A stretch of 64,000 nucleotides of DNA from Thermohalobaculum sp965247385 (GTDB taxonomy: Bacteria > Pseudomonadota > Alphaproteobacteria > Rhodobacterales > Rhodobacteraceae). Each line of letters starts with the position of its first letter. Positions within the stretch are counted from its first letter, which is position 1. The translations under genes were made by a program, and so were the position numbers. The stretch is taken from NCBI GenBank assembly GCA_965247385.1, contig CBDFHG010000007.1:372001-436000 (forward strand), in the 5' to 3' direction. Below are positions 1 through 9,810 of the stretch, piece after piece. The notes below the pieces were generated by a model. The model saw only the letters and a program-made list of their open reading frames with translations, was not told where the DNA came from and did not search any database.

Positions 1-149
1 TGCTTCATCCAGTTCAGCCCGGCCGAGACCGCCACCACGGCCACAATCGCGGTCACCCCATAGGGACCATACTTCTTCCACAGCCGGAACATCCGGTCCT
101 GGCGGACCTCCTCGGTCACTTCCTGGATAAAGCTGTCTGTCTCGCTCAA
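1..149 (-). CDS. N-terminus of a YfgM/TPR_21-like membrane protein (runs off window)
   Basis: The first 49 codons read MSETDSFIQEVTEEVRQDRM, then a basic stretch (RLWKKYG) and the start of a hydrophobic segment. This is the layout of the short N-terminal anchor of alphaproteobacterial YfgM-like TPR proteins, which sit in the inner membrane with a periplasmic domain. A TTG start at 149 is chosen because a GGAG box lies about 7 nt upstream and no ATG fits. The rest of the gene lies outside the window, so the family call rests on the N-terminus only. It is transcribed in the same direction as panB, which ends about 100 bp upstream of it. Confidence 0.6.
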   Translation of the reverse strand, partial: MSETDSFIQEVTEEVRQDRMFRLWKKYGPYGVTAIVAVVAVSAGLNWMK

Positions 150-251
150 CCGTTTTCTCCTCGCCGCCCCGCGTTATCCGCGCCCCACGTTATCCGCTCA
201 TCGCGGGCCGAGCTTTAACGCCGCTTGATCACAAATCAAAGCGCTATCGGC

Positions 252-1116
252 TCATTTCTTCTTGTAGGTATGCTCATCGCCCGGAAAACTGCGCGCCCGC
301 ACCTCTTCGCCGTACTGCCCCACCGCCCCGCGCATCATTTCCTCCATGGTACCGTAGCGCTTTACGAAGGTCGGCACGCGGGGCATCAGGCCGACCATAT
401 CCTCGAACACCAGGATCTGCCCGTCGCATTGCGCCGAGGCGCCGATGCCGATGGTCGGGATCGAAACCTCCGCCGTGATCCGGTCGGCCAGGGGCGCCGC
501 CACCCCCTCGACCACCACCGAGAAAGCTCCCGCCGCCTCCACCGCCCTTGGCGTCCGCCACCACCCGGTCCCACATCGCCTCGTCGCGCACCGCCTTGAA
601 GCCGCCCATGGTGTTCATCGACTGCGGCATCAGCCCGATATGGGCCATCACCGGGATGCCGCGCCGCGACAGGTACTGGATCGTCGGTGCCATCTCGACC
701 CCGCCCTCCAGCTTGACCGCGTGGCAGCCGGTCTCCTTGACCACGCGCGAGGCGTTGCGAAAGGCGACCTCCGGGCTCTCCTCGAAGCTGCCGAAGGGCA
801 TGTCGACCACCACCAGCGACTTGTCGGCCCCGCGCACCACCGCCTGACCATGCATGATCATGTGCTCCAGCGTCACCCCCAGGGTATTCGGCATGCCGTG
901 GATCACCATGCCCAGACTGTCGCCGACCAGCAGCAGATCGCAGACCGCACCGCAGATATGCGCCACATGGGCGGTATACGAGGTCAGACAAACCAGCGGC
1001 TCGCCGCCCTTGCTGGCCATGAAGTCCGGCACCGTCATGCGCTTGCGCGCGCGTCCCGACCCCTGATCCGGGTCGGTGATCGCAGCTTTTTTCGAGATTG
1101 TACTCCGGGTCGACAT
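252..1116 (-). pseudogene. panB: panB, 3-methyl-2-oxobutanoate hydroxymethyltransferase, frameshifted
   Basis: PanB makes ketopantoate from 2-oxoisovalerate and methylene-tetrahydrofolate, the first committed step of pantothenate synthesis, in the cytoplasm. Family motifs are present in order: VGDSLGM, DMPFGSF, VKLEGG (the Lys/Glu pair), IPVMAHIGLMPQS, then in another frame FSVVVEGV and IPTIGIGAS. The two frames join if one G is removed from the GGG run at 545-547 (CCC on the plus strand), giving ADAKAVEAAGAFSVVVEG. The start at 1116 (MSTRST) has an AGAGGA box upstream; a longer frame starts further up but lacks family similarity. Apart from the indel the gene looks intact, so a sequencing error is as likely as true inactivation. 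No panC is adjacent in the window. Confidence 0.85.
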
Positions 1117-1293
1117 GGGCGGTTCCTCTGCTGGGCTTCCCCGCTCGAAGCCATCGCGGCGACCATACCCCGCCACCGCCGCCGGAAAAAGCGGCGTGTT
1201 GTCCCGGCCCGGCGCGCCATGCATCGGCCCCGGGGCGTATTCGCATTTATTCTGATTTTCTTTGATCGGAACCTATCCGCTTGAACCGCGCTG

Positions 1294-1312
1294 TCCCGGG
1301 CTTGACCCGGGA
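1294..1312. repeat. Dispersed hairpin repeat, copy 1
   Basis: TCCCGGG-CTTGA-CCCGGGA forms a 7-bp stem with a 5-nt loop. The same core, with related left flank (TATCCG, then CCGCGC), recurs at 48561-48591 between dmdA and prfC. Such short GC-rich palindromes are common between genes in Alphaproteobacteria. Confidence 0.7.
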
Positions 1313-1449
1313 TCTCCTGGAGCGACCTGGGAACAGGAGACCCCGGGTCTGCGGCAACGGTTGATCTCCGTTCGTCCTGCCGGTGAAGCGCGAGGCTTCC
1401 ACTCCTGACCGCAGAACCACCGCATGTCCGAGGCAGAATATTTTGAAAG

Positions 1450-1899
1450 CTACATTCCCTCATAAGGGGGTGTGATGGCGCTCGGCAGTGCAGTGTAGTT
1501 GGCGGTAGTGAGTTCGGGTTGGGGTCGAACCTGAGATGGAACCTCGCCCAGCCCGGATGAGCAGTTCTTTTTGATCATGGTCTGTTGAAGAATCTTCTGC
1601 TCACTTTTTAGTTGGGCGATTTGATTCGCAACGTTCCCGCCTGAGAGCGAGGAGACCGGCAATCCTGGAAAGATCACCCCAATAGTATCGTTGCTACGCG
1701 CCGTACGCTGCTGCGCCGAAGCTCCGACAAGCGCTTGTTCCACCCGGGTATTTTCCTCCGCGAGTTGAGTGCAGGAATAGTTTTTACAGGTCAACGGACT
1801 GACATATGCGGAAGCGACGCTTTCCGGCTTTTTAGCGCATGCCGCAAGCGCCATTGCGCCGACGAGGAATATACCGATTAAGAAAGGCAATGATTTCAT
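1450..1899 (-). CDS. Small putative lipoprotein
   Basis: This is a 149-residue protein with a type II signal peptide: MKSLPFLIGIFLVGAMALAA followed by Cys21 in an LAAC lipobox. It is therefore expected to be lipid-anchored in the periplasm. The mature part has a CKNYSCTQLAEEN motif with two Cys, a predicted helical stretch (QIAQLKSEQKILQQTM), a third Cys (KNCSS) and a Pro-rich tail. YSC-x-QL motifs occur in small uncharacterised proteobacterial lipoproteins; I cannot name a function. An AAGGAGAT box lies 5 nt before the ATG, so the start is firm. The gene stands alone, 250 bp from fetB, and the upstream region is AT-rich compared with its neighbours. Confidence 0.75.
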   Translation of the reverse strand: MKSLPFLIGIFLVGAMALAACAKKPESVASAYVSPLTCKNYSCTQLAEENTRVEQALVGASAQQRTARSNDTIGVIFPGLPVSSLSGGNVANQIAQLKSEQKILQQTMIKKNCSSGLGEVPSQVRPQPELTTANYTALPSAITPPYEGM

Positions 1900-2151
1900 C
1901 GCAATCTCCTTTCACTGAGGGGCGCACATCCTTGGCACAAAGGTGTAAGATATGGTTGCAAAAGTATGCAATTACAACAAAAATCAGGATGGTGGGCAAG
2001 AAACGTGCTTCGAAGTTGTTTCTCCATATTTCTGCCAGTTTCGCCTCGCTACGAAGCGCATGAATTCACTGCCAGCCCTTTCAAACACTTTTTTGTATAA
2101 TCGTTCCCAATCAACAACTTAGCCCCATGCACAAATCTGCACACCCCCCAC

Positions 2152-2958
2152 TCACCCCCGCTCGCCCCCCAGCCTATCCAACCGCACCCGGTGCCGCTCA
2201 TCCGTCAGCCGCCACATACCCCCGGCGATCGCCATCACCACCCCCAACCCGGTCGCGCCCCCGATCAGGAACATGATCAGCAGTTGGTATTTCACCGCCT
2301 CCCCCGGATCGACGCCCGACAATATCTGCCCGGTCATCATCCCCGGCAGCGAGATCACCCCGGTCGCCGCCATCGCGTTGATGATCGGGGTCATGCCGCT
2401 GCGCATGGCGCGCCGGGCGAAGGGCCGGACCGCCTCCCACCATGTCGCCCCCAGCAGCAGGCGCGCCTCCACCGCCGCGCGCTCGCGCCACAGGCTGGTG
2501 CTCAGGGTATCGAGGCCCAGGCTGACCCCGGTCATGGTGTTGCCCAGGATCATGCCGAACAACGGCAAGGCGAAGCGCGGTGACCACCAGGGATCGGCGC
2601 CGATCTGCTGGGTCAGGGCGAACAGGATCACCAGGCTACCCGCCACGGTCATCGCGCCGGCCCCCAGCCCAGGCCCCCAGGCCCCGCGCATCGGGCGTTC
2701 CTGCCGGGCCCATATCTCGCGCCCGGCGAAAACCACCATGACCAGAGCCAGCGCCAGGGTCAGCAGCGCCGATCCGGCGGCGAAAACCGTCTTCAGCACC
2801 AGGCCGACCAGCAGAAGCTGCACCACCATGCGCATCCCCGCCACCAGCATCTGCCGGGCCAGCCCCAGTTGCAGCCACGTCGACAGGCCCGCATTCAGGA
2901 TCAGGAACACCGCCGCCAGCGCCACATCCCAATAGGAAAGCGTGATATATTCGCTCAT
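2152..2958 (-). CDS. fetB: FetB-type iron export ABC permease (UPF0014)
   Basis: A 268-residue polytopic membrane protein of the YbbM/FetB family. It carries the family's conserved regions: the GMRMVVQLLLVGLVL segment near residue 45, the FGMILGNTM motif near 135, an ERAAVEARLLLGAT coupling segment near 160, and LPGMMTGQILSGVDP near 205. In Escherichia coli FetAB exports iron and protects against peroxide stress. Its start codon overlaps the stop of the ATPase gene by four bases (ATGA), so the two are translationally coupled. Length is normal for the family. No internal damage is seen. Confidence 0.88.
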   Translation of the reverse strand: MSEYITLSYWDVALAAVFLILNAGLSTWLQLGLARQMLVAGMRMVVQLLLVGLVLKTVFAAGSALLTLALALVMVVFAGREIWARQERPMRGAWGPGLGAGAMTVAGSLVILFALTQQIGADPWWSPRFALPLFGMILGNTMTGVSLGLDTLSTSLWRERAAVEARLLLGATWWEAVRPFARRAMRSGMTPIINAMAATGVISLPGMMTGQILSGVDPGEAVKYQLLIMFLIGGATGLGVVMAIAGGMWRLTDERHRVRLDRLGGERG

Positions 2959-3581
2959 GCTCCCGCCCCCGCCAGAGGGCCATCTGTCAGACAGCCATCC
3001 GCCATCAGCAGCGACCGGTCCGCCAGTCGCGCCGCCTGCCCGGCGTCATGGGTCACCATCAGGATCGCCGCCCCCTCCGCGCGTCCTTTCCTGATGAGTT
3101 CCTCAACCCGCCCCGCCGCCTCGGCGTCCAACGCCCCGGTGGGCTCGTCGAACAGCCAGACCTTGGGGCCGCGCGCCAAAGCCCGGGCAATCGCCAGGCG
3201 GTGGCGCTCGCCGGTCGACAGGCGCTGAACCTCCCAGCCCAGCGCCGCCGCATCCAGACCCAGCGCTTCGATCAGCCCCAGTGCTACGGATTGCGGCGCG
3301 CCGTCATCCTCGGGGAAATGCGCCCCAACCCGGTCGTCCCACCAGCCGGACTCGGCGGGCACGAAGGCGACCTGCCGCCGCCACTCGGGCGCCGGAATCC
3401 GGGCGCGCGGAACGCCGTCCAGCGTGACCTCACCCGCCGCCGGGTCCAGATCGGCAATCGCCCGCAGCATCAGCGACTTGCCCGAACCGGACGCACCACG
3501 CACCGCCAGCACCTCGCCGCCCCGCAGCGTGAAGCCGACGGGCCCACCCGCCTTGGTTCTCAGCCCATCGACTTTCAACAT
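2955..3581 (-). CDS. fetA: FetA-type ABC transporter ATPase
   Basis: A 208-residue ATP-binding subunit partnering FetB. Walker A GASGSGKS is at residues 29-36, the signature is LSTGERHRL, Walker B is VWLFDEPTGALD, and the switch His is in MVTHD. The Q-loop position reads VPAESGWW, where E. coli FetA has CAQTP, so the usual Gln appears replaced. The start at 3581 (MLKVDG) is preferred over an upstream in-frame start because GGGAGG lies about 5 nt before it and family members begin there. It is the first gene of a two-gene operon and is divergent from the RND efflux genes across about 210 bp. Confidence 0.87.
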   Translation of the reverse strand: MLKVDGLRTKAGGPVGFTLRGGEVLAVRGASGSGKSLMLRAIADLDPAAGEVTLDGVPRARIPAPEWRRQVAFVPAESGWWDDRVGAHFPEDDGAPQSVALGLIEALGLDAAALGWEVQRLSTGERHRLAIARALARGPKVWLFDEPTGALDAEAAGRVEELIRKGRAEGAAILMVTHDAGQAARLADRSLLMADGCLTDGPLAGAGA

Positions 3582-3793
3582 CACGCCTCCCGGCCCCAGC
3601 ATAGGCCCGCCCCGCACGCCAAGGAAGCGCCCCCCTTCAAATGTTCCCGTATCCAATGATCGCCGGCACCCCAACGCTTGTGACGCCGCGTCCCCCCCCC
3701 CCTTTCCCCTCAGGCGGAAGGCTCCTATCTTGACGTTCTATCGGAGTTACCCACCGGGACTCGCAACAGACGGCCCGGACCGGAGAGGATCTG

Positions 3794-4891
3794 ATGCGCC
3801 TGACATCGCTCGCCCTCGCGCTGCTGTCCGCCAGCGCACTCTACTATTGGTTCGCCGTGCGCGGACCCGACGAGGGCGCCATGGTCCAGCCGGCCCTGAC
3901 AACCGCCACCAATGGTGCGGTGGCGAATCAGAACCAGCCGGTCCCAGTCCCGGTCATGGTGATCGAGAGCCAGGCGCGGCCCACCGTCAACCGCCTTGTC
4001 CTGCGCGGCCGCACCGTGGCGGTGCGCAACGTCTCGGTCCCGGCCGAGACCGCCGGGCTGGTCAGGTCGCAACCGCTTCGCAAGGGCGCCACCGTCGCCA
4101 AGAGCGACGTGCTCTGCCGCATCGACCCCGGCGCCCGCGCCGCGCAGCTTCTGGAAGCCGAGGCGCGGCTGGCCGAAGCCCTCATCGAAGTCGAAGCCGC
4201 GACCACGCTCAGCCAGAAGGGCTTTACCGCCGAGACCACGCTCACCGCCCGCCAGGCGCAGTTCAAGGCCGCCCAGGCCAAGGTTGACCTGGTCAATCTC
4301 GACATCGCCCGGCTGGTGATCCGCGCGCCCTTCGACGGTGTGCTCGAGACCGACACCGCCGAGATCGGCTCGCGCCTTGACCTCGGCGATACCTGCGCCA
4401 CGGTGATCGATCTCAGCTCGGTCAAGGTCTCGGGCTACGTCTCCGAGCAGGAGGTCGACCAGATCCTGCCTGGCCAAACCGCGACCGCCCGGCTGATCAA
4501 CGGCCGCATCATCCCCGGCAAGATCACCTTCATCAGCCGCGTGTCCGACCCAGAAACCCGCACCTATCTGGTCGAGGTCATCCTGCCCAACGATGACGGC
4601 CGCATCCGCGACGGCATGACCGCCGAGCTGAGCATCGACCTGCCCGCCGAGGTGGCGCACCGGATCCCGCAGACCGCCCTGACGCTCAATGATAGCGGAC
4701 GACTGGGGGTAAGGCTGGCCGTCGCCGGCAAGGCCCGTTTCGTCGAGGTCCAGATCATCGCCGACGAGACCGACGGCATCTGGGTCACCGGACTTCCGCA
4801 AACCGCCAGCGTGATCGTCATCGGCCAAGAGTTCGTCCGCGATGGCCGCGCCGTCCTGCCAACGGCAATCGATCCGGCTGCGTCCCGATGA
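3794..4891 (+). CDS. RND efflux periplasmic adaptor (HlyD/MFP family)
   Basis: A 365-residue membrane fusion protein. An N-terminal hydrophobic segment (residues 3-18) anchors or exports it. It is followed by a barrel-sandwich half (RGRTVAVRNVSVPAETAGLV), a helical hairpin region rich in Ala/Glu (LLEAEARLAEALIEVEA), the second lipoyl half (IRAPFDGVLE) and a beta-barrel domain. Such proteins bridge the inner-membrane pump and an outer-membrane channel. GGAGAGGAT lies 4 nt before the ATG. It ends 10 bp before the pump gene, so the two form an operon. No TolC-type gene is nearby, so the outer-membrane partner must be encoded elsewhere. Confidence 0.88.
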   Translation: MRLTSLALALLSASALYYWFAVRGPDEGAMVQPALTTATNGAVANQNQPVPVPVMVIESQARPTVNRLVLRGRTVAVRNVSVPAETAGLVRSQPLRKGATVAKSDVLCRIDPGARAAQLLEAEARLAEALIEVEAATTLSQKGFTAETTLTARQAQFKAAQAKVDLVNLDIARLVIRAPFDGVLETDTAEIGSRLDLGDTCATVIDLSSVKVSGYVSEQEVDQILPGQTATARLINGRIIPGKITFISRVSDPETRTYLVEVILPNDDGRIRDGMTAELSIDLPAEVAHRIPQTALTLNDSGRLGVRLAVAGKARFVEVQIIADETDGIWVTGLPQTASVIVIGQEFVRDGRAVLPTAIDPAASR

Positions 4892-4901
4892 TTGGCACCC
4901 G

Positions 4902-7900
4902 ATGATTGGTATCGTCGACTGGGCCGCCGCGCGCACCAGGATGGTGCTGGCCATGGTGGTGATTTCGGTCACTGCCGGGGTGGTTTCCTATTTCTCGCTG
5001 CCAAAGGAAGGCGCGCCGAATATCGACGTGCCGGTTCTCTACATCTCGGTGCCGCTGCCCGGCGTCTCCGCCCGCGACTCCGAGCGCCTGCTGATCAAGC
5101 CGATGGAGGCCGAGATGCGCGGCCTCGACGGGCTGAAGCAGATGACCGGCATCGCCTCGGAAAACCATGCCGGGATGCTGCTCGAGTTCGAATTCGGCTG
5201 GGACAAGCAGGCGACCCTTGCGGAGGTGCGCGACAAGCTCGGCCAGGCCGAGGCCGAGTTCCCGGAGGACGCGGAAGCATCGACGATCAGCGAAATCAAC
5301 CTGTCCCAATTCCCGATCCTGGTCGTCTCGCTTTCCGGCGAGGTGCCGGAACGGACCCTGCTCAAGCTGTCGAAGGACCTTCAGCGCGAAATCGAGAGCC
5401 TCTCGTCGGTGCTGGAGGCCGAACTCACGGGCCACCGCGAAGAAATGGTCGAGGTGCTGATCGACCCGCTCAAGATGCAATCCTACAGCGTCACCGCGCA
5501 GGATCTGCTCACCGTCTTCGACCGCAACAACCAACTCATCGCCGCCGGCTCGATCGAGAGCGCGACGGCCACCTTCTCGGTCACTGTTCCGGGCTCGTTC
5601 GAGACCCTAGCGGATGTCCGCGACCTGCCCGTCAAGGTCAACGGCGACCGGGTGGTGCGGATCGGCGATGTCACCGAGATTCGGCGCACCTTCGAGGACG
5701 CCACCGGCCGCGCCCGCTTCAACGGCGAGAAATCGATCTCGCTCCAGGTCAAGAAGCGGATCGGCGAGAACATCATCGAGACCGTCGATGGGGTGCGCGC
5801 GACGGTCGGGAAGGTGGTGCGCGGATGGCCCAAACCGCTGCGCCAGGCGGTCAATGTCGATTTCTCGATGGACGAGTCGTCGCGCGTCACCGACATGGTC
5901 AGGCAGCTCGAATCGAGCGTGCTGACGGCGGTTACCCTGGTGATGCTCGTGGTGCTGGCGGCGCTCGGGCTCCGCTCCGCGATCCTGGTAGGCATCGCCA
6001 TCCCGTGCTCGTTCCTGCTCTCGTTCGGGCTGATGGCGGCGCTGGGGATGAGCATTAACAACATGACCATGTTCGGGATGATCCTGGCCGTCGGCATGCT
6101 GGTCGACGGCGCCATCGTCGTGGTCGAATACGCCGACAAGCGCATTGCCGCCGGGGTCGGCCCGATGACCGCCTACACGGAAGCGGCGCGAAGGATGTTC
6201 TGGCCGATCGTCTCGTCCACCGCGACCACGCTGTGCGCCTTCCTGCCGATGCTGTTCTGGCCCGGGATACCGGGCCAGTTCATGGGCCAGTTGCCGATAA
6301 CGATGATCTTCGTGCTGAGCGCCTCGCTGATCGTGGCGCTGATCTACCTGCCGATCCTCGGCGGCGTCGCCGGGCGGGTGAGCCGGCTGTTGACGCAGGC
6401 CCGGGCGCGGATGCTGGGCGTAAAGGTCACACCGCCGCCCGCGCCGACGGCGTATCGCCGGAGCCTGTTCGGCCGGGTCATCGGCGCGATCGTGCTGAAT
6501 CCGCTCGGGCCGTTCGTGGCGCTGGGCGTGGCGGCGGCGGTAATCGCGGGCACGTTCACGTATTTCGGGACCCACAACAACGGGGTGGAGTTCTTCGTCA
6601 AGACCGAGCCGAAGCGCGCCATCGTCTATGTCCGCGCCCGGGGCAATCTCAGCCTGGCCGAGCGCGACCGAATGGTCCGGGCGACCGAGCAGGCGGTGAT
6701 GTCAGTGCCCGGCGTCGAGGCGGCGTTCGCCTTTTCCGGCGGCGGCGGGCTGGCCAACAAGGGTGGCCAGGAGGGCCCGCCGGACGCGGTCGGCCAGGTC
6801 CAGTTCGAACTGGCACCCTGGCACCAGCGCGGCTCCGGCGACGATATCCTGAACGAGATTGAGCACCGCATCACCTCGATCCCCGGCGTACTGGCCGAGA
6901 TCAAGCGCGAATCGGACGGGCCGCAGCAAGGCAAGCCGATCCAGTTGGAGATCAAATCCAATCAATCGGCCGACCTCATCCGCGCCGCTGAAATCGCGCG
7001 CGCGCGTTTCGCCCAAACCCCCGGGCTGATCAATATCGACGACACAAGGCCACTGCCCGGCATCGACTGGAGAATCGAGGTCGACCGCGCCGCTGCCGGG
7101 CGTTTCGGCGCCGATGTCATGACCATCGGCCCGCTGGTGCAGGCGGTGACCCGGGGCGCGATCCTGGACACCTACCGTCCGGCGGATGCCGACGAGGAGC
7201 TGGACATCCGGGTGCGGTTCCCGAAGGCGGACCGGCTGCTCTCGACGCTCGACAACCTCAAGGTCACGACCGACAAGGGGCAGGTGCCGCTGTCGAACTT
7301 CATCACCCGGCACCCGGCGCCGAAACTGGCCGAGATCAGCCGACGCGACGGCGAGCGGTATTTCCTGATCCGGGCGGGTGTGGACGAGGTAACCTCCGAC
7401 ATCGCCAGGATCAGGGAACTCGAACGCTGGATCGACGAAGACAACCCGTTCCCGGCCTCGGTCGCGGCGCGTTTCACTGGCGACCGCGAGGAGCAGGAGG
7501 AGAGCCAGGCGTTCCTGGTTACGGCCTTCGCCGGAGCGCTGGGGTTGATGTTCGTGATCCTGCTGGCCCAGTTCAACTCGTTCTACAATTCGGCGCTGGT
7601 GCTCAGTGCCGTGGTGATGTCGGTGGCTGGCGTGCTGGTCGGCATGATGGTGATGGGGCAGAAGTTCTCGATCATCATGACCGGCACCGGCATCGTCGCG
7701 CTGGCCGGAATCGTGGTCAACAACAACATCGTGCTGATCGACACCTACCAGGAATTCGCCCGGCGCATGGACCGGCTCGAAGCCATCGTGCGCACCGCCG
7801 AGGCGCGCATCCGCCCGGTGCTGCTGACCACCATCACCACCATGGCGGGGCTGGCGCCGATGATGCTGGCGGTCAGCTTCGATTTTGCCAACGGCGGCAT

Positions 7901-8222
7901 CAGCCGGGGCGCACCGACGGCGCTGTGGTGGGTACAACTGGCCACCGCCGTGGTTTTCGGGCTGGGTATCGCCACGGTGCTGACGCTGGTGGTGACCCCG
8001 GCGGCGCTGGCCGCCCGCGTCTGGCTGGAGCGCATCTTCGGCACCGGCATCTCGACGGTCTGGTTCGGCCTGATCGGCAGTCTGCGCGGCGGCTGGTCAA
8101 GCTCCGCCTATATGCGTGACCGCCAACTCCGGCACAGGCTGAAACGCCTGCCCCTGCCCGAGATCAGCTGGACCGAGCCGAACCACCCACGGCCTCCCGG
8201 GGTGCCCCGCGCCACCGAATAA
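4902..8222 (+). CDS. RND efflux pump, inner-membrane permease
   Basis: A 1106-residue pump of the AcrB/HAE superfamily, which uses the proton gradient to expel substrates from the periplasm or inner membrane. It has a first TM segment at residues 10-30, a large periplasmic loop, and the central TM block with the family signature GMILAVGMLVDGAIVVVE near residue 410, whose Asp is the proton-relay position. The second half repeats this layout, with GIVALAGIVVNNNIVLIDTY near 940; there the relay acidic residues are replaced by Asn, as is usual in the second repeat. The start MIGIVDW at 4902 is preferred over in-frame codons inside the adaptor gene. The substrate cannot be read from sequence. Confidence 0.9.
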   Translation: MIGIVDWAAARTRMVLAMVVISVTAGVVSYFSLPKEGAPNIDVPVLYISVPLPGVSARDSERLLIKPMEAEMRGLDGLKQMTGIASENHAGMLLEFEFGWDKQATLAEVRDKLGQAEAEFPEDAEASTISEINLSQFPILVVSLSGEVPERTLLKLSKDLQREIESLSSVLEAELTGHREEMVEVLIDPLKMQSYSVTAQDLLTVFDRNNQLIAAGSIESATATFSVTVPGSFETLADVRDLPVKVNGDRVVRIGDVTEIRRTFEDATGRARFNGEKSISLQVKKRIGENIIETVDGVRATVGKVVRGWPKPLRQAVNVDFSMDESSRVTDMVRQLESSVLTAVTLVMLVVLAALGLRSAILVGIAIPCSFLLSFGLMAALGMSINNMTMFGMILAVGMLVDGAIVVVEYADKRIAAGVGPMTAYTEAARRMFWPIVSSTATTLCAFLPMLFWPGIPGQFMGQLPITMIFVLSASLIVALIYLPILGGVAGRVSRLLTQARARMLGVKVTPPPAPTAYRRSLFGRVIGAIVLNPLGPFVALGVAAAVIAGTFTYFGTHNNGVEFFVKTEPKRAIVYVRARGNLSLAERDRMVRATEQAVMSVPGVEAAFAFSGGGGLANKGGQEGPPDAVGQVQFELAPWHQRGSGDDILNEIEHRITSIPGVLAEIKRESDGPQQGKPIQLEIKSNQSADLIRAAEIARARFAQTPGLINIDDTRPLPGIDWRIEVDRAAAGRFGADVMTIGPLVQAVTRGAILDTYRPADADEELDIRVRFPKADRLLSTLDNLKVTTDKGQVPLSNFITRHPAPKLAEISRRDGERYFLIRAGVDEVTSDIARIRELERWIDEDNPFPASVAARFTGDREEQEESQAFLVTAFAGALGLMFVILLAQFNSFYNSALVLSAVVMSVAGVLVGMMVMGQKFSIIMTGTGIVALAGIVVNNNIVLIDTYQEFARRMDRLEAIVRTAEARIRPVLLTTITTMAGLAPMMLAVSFDFANGGISRGAPTALWWVQLATAVVFGLGIATVLTLVVTPAALAARVWLERIFGTGISTVWFGLIGSLRGGWSSSAYMRDRQLRHRLKRLPLPEISWTEPNHPRPPGVPRATE

Positions 8223-8318
8223 ACCGCGCCGCCGCCATCCGGTGCTTGCACCTTTCCCCATTCCCGCTATTTCCGGGTGACGCGCGCCATTCGGCAGCGC
8301 CTTCACTCGGGGACCACC

Positions 8319-9158
8319 TTGGACATATCCGTCTTCCTCGCCGTGCTCTGCGCCGCGCTGATGCATGCGGGATGGAACGCCATCGTCAAGGTCGGACTCG
8401 ACCGGTTTTCGTCGATCCTGCTGCTGTCGATCGTGCAGGGGGCAATGGCGCTGCTCCTGCTGCCCTTCTTCGCCGCACCGCTGGCTGCGGCCTGGCCGTG
8501 GATTGTGGCGTCGGCCCTGCTGCATGTCGGCTACAAGCTGTTCCTGATCCGGGCCTACGAGCATGGCGATCTCAGCCAGGTCTATCCGCTGGCACGCGGC
8601 ACCGCTCCGTTGATCGTGGCGCTGGTGGGAGCGCTGTTCCTCGGCGAGATCATGACCACCGGCAAAACCGCCGCCGTGGTCGCCATCGCGCTGGGTGTCA
8701 TCGTCATGTCACGCAACGGCGGCGGCCTCGACCGCCTGCCCAGGAAGGCACTGTTCTATGCGCTGGGAACGGCTTGCTTCACCGCCTCCTACACCCTGGT
8801 CGACGGCGTCGGTGCGCGGATCGCCGAGACCGCATCGGGCTACACCTTGTGGATGTTCGCGCTCGACGCCATGGGCCTCACGGGCTTCGCGCTGGCGACC
8901 CGAGGAAGGGCTGCGCTGCGAAGGCTACGGCCCGCCTGGCGCAGTGGCATCGTATCCGGGGGCCTGTCGCTTGGGTCCTACTGGATCGCAATCTGGGCCT
9001 TCACTCTGGCGCCGCTGGCAATGGTCGCGGCATTGCGCGAGACCAGCGTGATGTTCGCCATGCTGATCGGCGTGTTCCTGCTGGGCGAGCGCGCCGGGAT
9101 GTGGCGCTGGATGGCGGCGGGGCTGATCGTCAGCGGCATCGTGCTGATGCGGCTGTGA
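8319..9158 (+). CDS. EamA/DMT-family exporter
   Basis: A 279-residue drug/metabolite transporter with about ten hydrophobic segments arranged as two EamA repeats (residues about 1-125 and 145-278). Typical motifs are LMHAGWNAIVK in TM1, YPLARGTAPL, and LRETSVMFAMLIGVFLLGER in the second repeat. A TTG start at 8319 is preferred because family members begin with MD-[ILV]-x-VFLAVL and a GGGGA box lies just upstream; a GTG at 8277 is the alternative. Substrates of this family vary (amino acids, nucleotides, drugs), so no specific one is given. A rho-independent terminator follows at once. Confidence 0.85.
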   Translation: MDISVFLAVLCAALMHAGWNAIVKVGLDRFSSILLLSIVQGAMALLLLPFFAAPLAAAWPWIVASALLHVGYKLFLIRAYEHGDLSQVYPLARGTAPLIVALVGALFLGEIMTTGKTAAVVAIALGVIVMSRNGGGLDRLPRKALFYALGTACFTASYTLVDGVGARIAETASGYTLWMFALDAMGLTGFALATRGRAALRRLRPAWRSGIVSGGLSLGSYWIAIWAFTLAPLAMVAALRETSVMFAMLIGVFLLGERAGMWRWMAAGLIVSGIVLMRL

Positions 9159-9173
9159 CAATCAACACAAGCC

Positions 9174-9195
9174 CCCGCCTCCCGGCGGGTTTTTT
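9174..9195 (+). terminator. Rho-independent terminator of the EamA gene
   Basis: CCCGCC-TCCC-GGCGGG followed by six T residues, 15 bp after the EamA stop codon. Confidence 0.85.
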
Positions 9196-9272
9196 GCGCC
9201 CGTCCGGGCCCCCTGTGGTGACCTGCGCACCGCCTCCCGCCCCTCCTCCGCGCCAGGACAGGAACAATCAGA

Positions 9273-9689
9273 TCAATCGGCCAACCTCGGCCCGCTGGTG
9301 CCGTACACATATTTTGGCAGGCCGTCGCATAGCGTTATCCACGGCACCTTCTCGCTGACAAAAGCATGAAATTGCGGCTCCAGTCCGGAGGTATCCTCAA
9401 GGCTCGCCAGATAGAAATGTACTTCATTCGGAAACTTTTCGGCGTCATAGGCCACCGGCGCACCGCATTTCGGGCAGAATACTCGCCACACGCCGGGTGA
9501 GGATTCAAGGACCCACGGGTCGATCCCGGTGTAGCGGAAGGCGTTTGTTGGCACGCCAAAGAAGGTGGTGAAGGAAGACGACGTATTCCGGCGGCAACTT
9601 TCGCAATGGCAATGACCGACCCAGTTCTCCGGCCCCTCATATTCATAGCGAACTGCACCACAGAGACAGTGGCCTTTCCTGATTGTCAC
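9273..9689 (-). CDS. GFA-family (CENP-V/Mss4-like fold) zinc protein
   Basis: A 138-residue protein of the glutathione-dependent formaldehyde-activating family. The zinc-binding Cys motifs are clear: CLCG near residue 7, CHCESC near 27, and CPKCG near 72. Some family members bind glutathione and S-hydroxymethyl-glutathione; most are of unknown role. The GTG start at 9689 is chosen because GGGAGG lies 8 nt upstream, whereas an in-frame ATG at 9713 has no good ribosome site. It converges with the EamA gene and stands alone. An IS481 scrap lies just upstream, so its promoter region may have been disturbed. Confidence 0.83.
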   Translation of the reverse strand: MTIRKGHCLCGAVRYEYEGPENWVGHCHCESCRRNTSSSFTTFFGVPTNAFRYTGIDPWVLESSPGVWRVFCPKCGAPVAYDAEKFPNEVHFYLASLEDTSGLEPQFHAFVSEKVPWITLCDGLPKYVYGTSGPRLAD

Positions 9690-9810
9690 GGTAGCAACCT
9701 CCCAAATGGTCATAGAGTATTCTGCGGTTGACCTGACCACCTTTTTTCAAAAAGGCACCTTTTTTCGATTTTATCTATCTTTCAATAGATTAGGGTCTGT
9801 TGAAATTCAT